Source: Pithys albifrons albifrons (Eukaryota; Chordata; Aves; Passeriformes; Thamnophilidae). From it: 64,000 nucleotides of DNA. Shown piece after piece: positions 58,611 through 64,000 of the stretch. The translations under genes and the position numbers were made by a program. Numbering within the stretch: position 1 is the first letter of the stretch; each line of letters starts with the position of its first letter. The notes under the pieces are model-generated. The model did no database searches. It was not told the origin of the DNA and saw nothing but the letters and a program-made list of their open reading frames with translations. The stretch spans positions 6,792,737 through 6,856,736 of the forward strand of contig NC_092464.1 in the NCBI RefSeq assembly GCF_047495875.1, in the 5' to 3' direction.

Positions 58611-61600
58611 CCCATGTGGTTTTGGAAACAAAAGGGCATCCTTCCGTCACTGGGGACTTCTTTGAAGGGATGTGCACATGAGAGCAAGAAGCCTGTGGTT
58701 ACTTGGCAGGCTAATGCGCATTCCTAGAATGACAAAAATAGAAGAGTGGTAGATGTCTTACAGTAGCATTTCTTCAAAGGACCTTTCAAGGGGGAGATTT
58801 ATTGAGTCTTATTCTATCTGACACTAGTCAGTGAACACATGCAACTTTGGTGAGCTGGAAGAAAAAAAGAGCCTGTCTATAAATTCTTGTACTCCAGACG
58901 CCATTCCTCAGAGGCCAGCCCTAATAAACCCATCACCACAGCAATACTGTAATTCAGTGGTGCCTTGCTTCTGAACCTTCAGAGCACTGTATCTGTGTCT
59001 TTTCTGAGGGACTCCTGCAGCAAGCACACAGTGCATCAGCCACCTTGAGGAAACAGTGCTTTAATGCTAATGTGGAGCACATCAGAGAGCCCCAGCCCAA
59101 GAGGGAAGGGTCTCCTTTTCTCTACCCAGAGAAGAGCTCAGGCCCAGAAAGTAATTAAAACATCCAGACAATGTCCTACTTGCACCACGTAATACTTTGC
59201 TAGGAGCCAAGATATTATGTAGAAATGTTCTACCATGTGCTGTGTTATGAGCTGGGAAATATAAGCCTTAATCTTCCTCAGCTGAGTGACAAACTGACCC
59301 CAAACCTCCCATTTCACAGGCAAATAAAGCCACAAATCTACAAGAGACATCAGTCTTCTCACTCTGAAAAACCAAATGAGCTACTCAAGAAATTGTCACC
59401 AAAACTGTACAAAGCTGAAAGACCTCTCTGAATCCCTTCCCTGTATGGTTAACCTTGATGTCAAACCAGTAACCAGGCAGAACTAAAGACTAATGATGAT
59501 GCTTAAACTAGCAGGCATTGTTTAACTTACATTAATTAATCCTTCTGCAACTCTCTACAGCCTTGCTCAATGACAAAGCAACTGCTGACAGCAGAGGCCT
59601 ATGAGAAGTATTATATGTTTTAACACTGCACCTTGGGACCCAGAATAATAAGAACATAAAAAAGATAAATGTGTGTTTCTAATGCCACCTTTTAAAGCAA
59701 TTGCTTAAAAGAAGCCTGCTTTAGAAACTTGGAAATGTAATTCTTGACCTTCCTGAGTAATCATGCCAACATTGAGAGAAGTTGTAATTATTCAGTTGTG
59801 AACAAAAAAAGGTACTGTTCGTACTCACAAATGAAGCACTTAAATATAAAAGGGGAAAGCAAAGGAGGAACGTGTCCATTCCCTGACCACTCCGGAGGTG
59901 AGTCATGGCACAGGGTTCCCACTCTTACTGCAGAGACATGGCAGGGACAGGGAGAGTGCTCCATATGCTGTTGTAACGTTAGGATTATGAATCTGAGTCA
60001 CCCAGCTCCAGCAGGGACATAACCCAGCTCTCACTCAATAAAGAGATCCTCTACTCCCTACAATTCTCTGGCTTACTCCTTAAGCACATTACAACTTCTA
60101 CAAGAAGGACTCCAGTCACTTTCATTAAACAATGGGCTTTATTCCCAAGAGAAATTTTATCCTAAGGGAAAGATATAGGCACTGCAAAATAGTGCAGTTA
60201 AGTGTTCCCACTTTCACAGGGTGATTTAGGATGTTCATTCAAATTCTGCAACTTCCACACACCTTTGCAGAAAGATCTCCTAGATTGTATTTTCTCCTAA
60301 GATTTTCTCAGGTAGAGGTTACTTAATCGGGACTAACATCAGAAGTGAAAGAGCAGCAACAGAGGAATACACTCACCTGTTCTGTTTGAGATGCCTGAGA
60401 AAGAAATGGGATCCTGGTGGTGTAAGGAAAAAAGTGACCTTCCTTCCCTGTTGGGAGCAGAGCATGACACAAAGAATTTCACAGCCATGACACCTAGAGT
60501 AGGAAAGGAAAGCAGAGTAACCCTAAGCTGGTGTGCAGAAGGAAGATGTGTGAAAATTCCCATGTTTGTCCCTTTATTTTCTTTTCTCACAAAACTGATT
60601 TCAAGTAAAACATTGTGGAATGGCATCGGTATCCCAAGACCTCCGTGCCTTCCACAATCTATAAAAACCAACCATATCAACCAAATCACAAGAGATTTTT
60701 TCAAAGTGTCATGTAACAAGAATTTCCCTTCTCAGAGGATCCCAGGGAGTTTTAAAGACTTATCCACATATTAAAAAAGGATGGGATTAAGTCAGTGTGT
60801 TTATGCTTTCCATGGGTTTCATGTAGGTAAAGATATAAACATCAGGAAGTTACAGATGAACAGAAAGATAGTCTCGAAATATTTAAGTAGGAGAAGTTGA
60901 GGAATTAAGATACTTTGCTAGACAGGTATGCAGAGGTTGGCATGCCAAACACATGGAGTCCAAGCTGACAGAGATGGGTAAAGTGACTCATTTATACAAG
61001 GGACCTGACTTTATCATCCAGCTCTTCTGAAACAGCAAACACAATCTGAAAAGTACCCAAGAAAAATTGAAGCCACAAACACACAGAGCAATATGATGCC
61101 TTTTTAATCAGGTTTTCAATCACAATTTAATTTTTTCCCCACCAACAAACTCAAATACAGACATTTAAAAATTATTTGTCTACAAAGACAAATGAAATTA
61201 TTTAAACAACTCCAGTAAATTCTGAGAAAATCTTTCTTGATCTCCTTGGGAGTCCACTCAGCTGACATAAATTTTGTTTGCTTCTATTTCGTAAGACAAG
61301 AAGAGGTTGAGTTGTAGATAACCTTCTGTTCAAGCTCAGCATATCTTTTCAGAAGTGGACCATAGAGCTAAAAAGGAAAAATAAATAAATATGTCTCAGT
61401 TGAAAAATTATGTTTTTAAATCACACTGCAGTTAATAAACATCTTCAGTCCTGAAATATGTAGCATCTTTGCAGGTACCTGGAGATTTGGGCTGGTTTTT
61501 CCCCAGTTTGCTCAAGAAAATGCTGCAGAGTTTTCTTTCTTTAAATGTCACAGTCTTTTTACCAGCACCTTTACAGCTTAATTTTACGACATGCACAGGT

Positions 61601-63529
61601 TGTTCTTACTGTGTCTGCATTCTTGCTATAAGCAGAAGTCATTACTTCCAGTGGAAGGAGCTCAGCTAAAGTCACCTCTCCCAGTGTGACATACTCCTCT
61701 CCAGTAATAGCTGTCCCAATCACCCAGGCAGAACTCCTGTCCTTGCCTCCCTCCACTGCCCCAGGATGGATCACTGGCTCTGTCCCCTCCTCCTCTGCCT
61801 CACTAATCACACACTACTGCCCTCCAGCACAGCCAAACTCCACCATCAGACAGATCCTCCTTGGTCAGTATACTAAGCAGGGCCTTCTAAAATACACTTT
61901 GCACTTCACACTCCCTCTCCCACCCCTATCACACTCGTGTATCTGAGCTGCTTTTCTCATTCACATCTTTCACAGCTTTCCCCATCCATAGTCTGCTCCT
62001 TGTCCAGGTTCCTTGCTCCCTGATCACAGGCCCAGAGGGACAAATGGAGACCCAACTTCTATCCACAACTACACCAAGTATCTCAGGAGCTTTACTTTGC
62101 ATTTCCCTAGCTCTCCAGGAATTTTTAGATCCAGAATTGTTACAACCATAAAAAGAAGAATCAAGACTCAAATGTACTCAAAACCCCAGACTGAAACATG
62201 CCATATGCCTTTGGATATGAGAGAGATCCATGACATAGCAGAAACCCTGAATAAATCCATACTACTGGCTCCAACCAAAAACTGTACTTCATCTAGATCT
62301 TAGAGATACACCTTTTCCCTTATGTCCTTTCTCTGGTGTTAACTGTACATCTAATAAAATCAGTAGTTTGGCAAGTCATATCAGAACAGCTTCATTCATT
62401 TGCTGGCTTGAGCACAAAGAAGAGACTGCCAGGAGCCAGTGTACAGTCTGGTACAGGCTTGAGCAGTCCTTAGCAGGTTGCCATAAGGTTCTATCCCTGT
62501 CACAGTCAGTCCTAGGGGCAGTCAGTCTGGTCTACAAGCCCTCTGCACTGATGTTACTCATAATCAGGGCAGCCTTGCTCCTGGCTCCAGGTTTGGAGAG
62601 GTTATAGAGCCATAATGAATCATACCCAGAAAACTGAATTACTGCTCTCATCAGTGAGATCTCACATTTAAATGCATTTTATCCTTTTCAGGATAGCCAA
62701 CTACTGTGTATGTACATGCATGAAAAATTCAGGAGGAAAATATTGCAGGTGTAAACTATCAGGACATGGTAGGAGGCAGGATTGTTCTTGTGCAGTTCTA
62801 TGTACAGCCCCACAGTAGCCTCAGTGTTTGTAACACTCAAGCTCCACCAGATGAAAAAAAAAACAAACCATCACACAGTCTTCTCATCTAGGAAGTAAAA
62901 AAAATAGCTTTTTTGTTTTGTTTTGTCTTCTAATTGATGGAAAAATATCAGTTTCTCTGTTTGCCTCTTCCTGAATGATAATTTCAGTCTGACCAGCGAA
63001 ACCTGGATTTATCTCATTTGCATTTCCACCTTCCACAAGGGCCAGTGAGTATGACTCAACGGATACATTCTGCAGAAGAAACCTTTTTGATCAATTCATC
63101 CCTTGCACAAACCAGATGTTATAGATGTTGAAGTGCATTTCTACAACAGATTAAGTATATGAAGGGGAAGAAGAGAAGCAGCATCTACAGCACATGGAAA
63201 GAGACACTGTCCCTTAGCCGAGGTATCATCAGGACGGTTTTTAAATCCATCTCACGGGGACTGAGTCTTACAGTGTCTTTATCTGATTGAAACAGAGAAA
63301 TCAACTCACTGCTGCCTCTGCAACAGCCTCATTCAGTGACCCCGGGCCACGCATTTAACATGTATGTGCCCCAACTCCTCTTCTCCACAGGGAAGTGATA
63401 CTGAGATCCATGGAGATTTATGCAGATTTATGGGGTTAGAAAATAAAATGCACTACTATCATGAAATGTCACATTACTCAGCATGGTATTTTTAACTAAC
63501 TATATGAGGGCCTTGAGGCCTCAGAGAAG
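58611..63529. other. Non-coding stretch, no gene recognised
   Basis: From about 61680 to 62120 the plus strand is unusually pyrimidine-rich (C and T); I cannot assign it to a repeat family. The segment 61110-61300 is AT-rich. A reverse octamer ATTTGCAT lies at 63016-63023. A 127-codon plus frame at 60391-60774 and a 126-codon minus frame at 60339-60719 cover the same bases, which argues against either being coding. Confidence 0.5.
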
Positions 63530-63576
63530 TGTGTGTATATATATATATATACATATGGATATATACATATACACAT
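63530..63576. repeat. (TG/TA)n microsatellite
   Basis: GTGTGTG followed by an uninterrupted TA tract and imperfect ATATAC units. Translated frames through it give alternating Tyr/Ile runs, which are artefacts of the repeat. Confidence 0.95.
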
Positions 63577-64000
63577 TCTTTTCATGTTCCCAAAGAACAT
63601 CATTGCTCCCATATCTGCTAAATATGCACATCAGAGTAAACAAAACATTGAGCAGGCAACTATGGCTATAGTGGGAGTATCAGTATGTCAAACAAACCAG
63701 CTCCTCTATTCACTGAAGTGTCTATAATGAAGACTGGCTATTTCTGACTTCACGATTCTGTAAATTTGATAAACCCTTTGCATTTCTCAGCAAAGATTCA
63801 GCACAACAGAGCAGCATTGGTAAGCAAGATCAAGCACTGAGAAAACAGGCTCCATATTACTTACCCATCAGTAATTTTTAGAAAATACATACAATGCATT
63901 TAGCAGAAGACTGGGAAGTATTATTGTTAATACATCACTCTAAATTAAATTGTGTCAAAATAAGTGAGCAACCACATTTACTGATACGGTTTCTTTTCCT
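63577..64000. other. Non-coding stretch to window end
   Basis: AT-rich unique sequence without a recognisable gene, repeat or RNA. Nothing further was seen. Confidence 0.55.

Noticed and set aside
1..64000. CRISPR arrays, tRNA or rRNA genes, operons, phage or plasmid features
   Set aside because: Looked for and not seen; the sequence is of vertebrate character, so bacterial systems are not expected.

Overview
The window looks like a stretch of bird (possibly other archosaur) nuclear DNA with no protein-coding gene that I can support. The clearest evidence is the repeats. All confidently recognised transposon copies are CR1-type LINE fragments, two of them ending in the characteristic 3' sequence. 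One copy carries a recognisable piece of CR1 reverse transcriptase, and repeat density is low overall. I see no Alu, B1/B2 or L1-like sequence and no bacterial features such as operons or Shine-Dalgarno sites. The species cannot be told from the sequence.

Layout. 1-12.5 kb: unique AT-moderate sequence with a possible ancient SINE remnant (about 2.16 kb), a block at 5.08-6.13 kb that looks like conserved non-coding DNA, and a CA microsatellite at 7.27 kb. 12.5-24 kb: a short CR1 3' tail on the plus strand (12.55 kb), an ancient repeat remnant (16.16 kb), a moderately CpG-rich unique block (17.87-19.85 kb), and the longest ATG open frame of the window (261 codons, 20.94-21.73 kb), which does not look like a protein. 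24-34.8 kb: a CpG-enriched patch at 24.17-24.35 kb, a small hairpin, a 17-base G run, an AT-rich inverted repeat at 30.87-30.93 kb, and AT-rich candidate regulatory blocks at 26.1, 32.8 and 34.6 kb. 34.8-46.9 kb: another CR1 3' tail on the plus strand (40.27 kb), a palindromic pair of octamer-like sites (41.29 kb), further candidate regulatory blocks, and a CpG-dense patch at 45.64-45.94 kb. 46.9-58.6 kb: four minus-strand CR1 fragments, a purine tract against one of their 3' ends, and a perfect 18-bp hairpin at 50.53 kb. 58.6-64 kb: unique sequence and a TG/TA microsatellite.

How it works together. Nothing here shows a pathway, operon, defence system or mobile cargo. The most economical reading is intergenic or intronic DNA of a gene-poor region. 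Several AT-rich, motif-bearing blocks (TAATTA cores, at least nine ATGCAAAT octamers, a TCF/LEF-like site) could be enhancers of a neighbouring developmental gene outside the window. That reading is inference from composition and motifs only. No alignment was possible, and it could fail on a simple conservation check.
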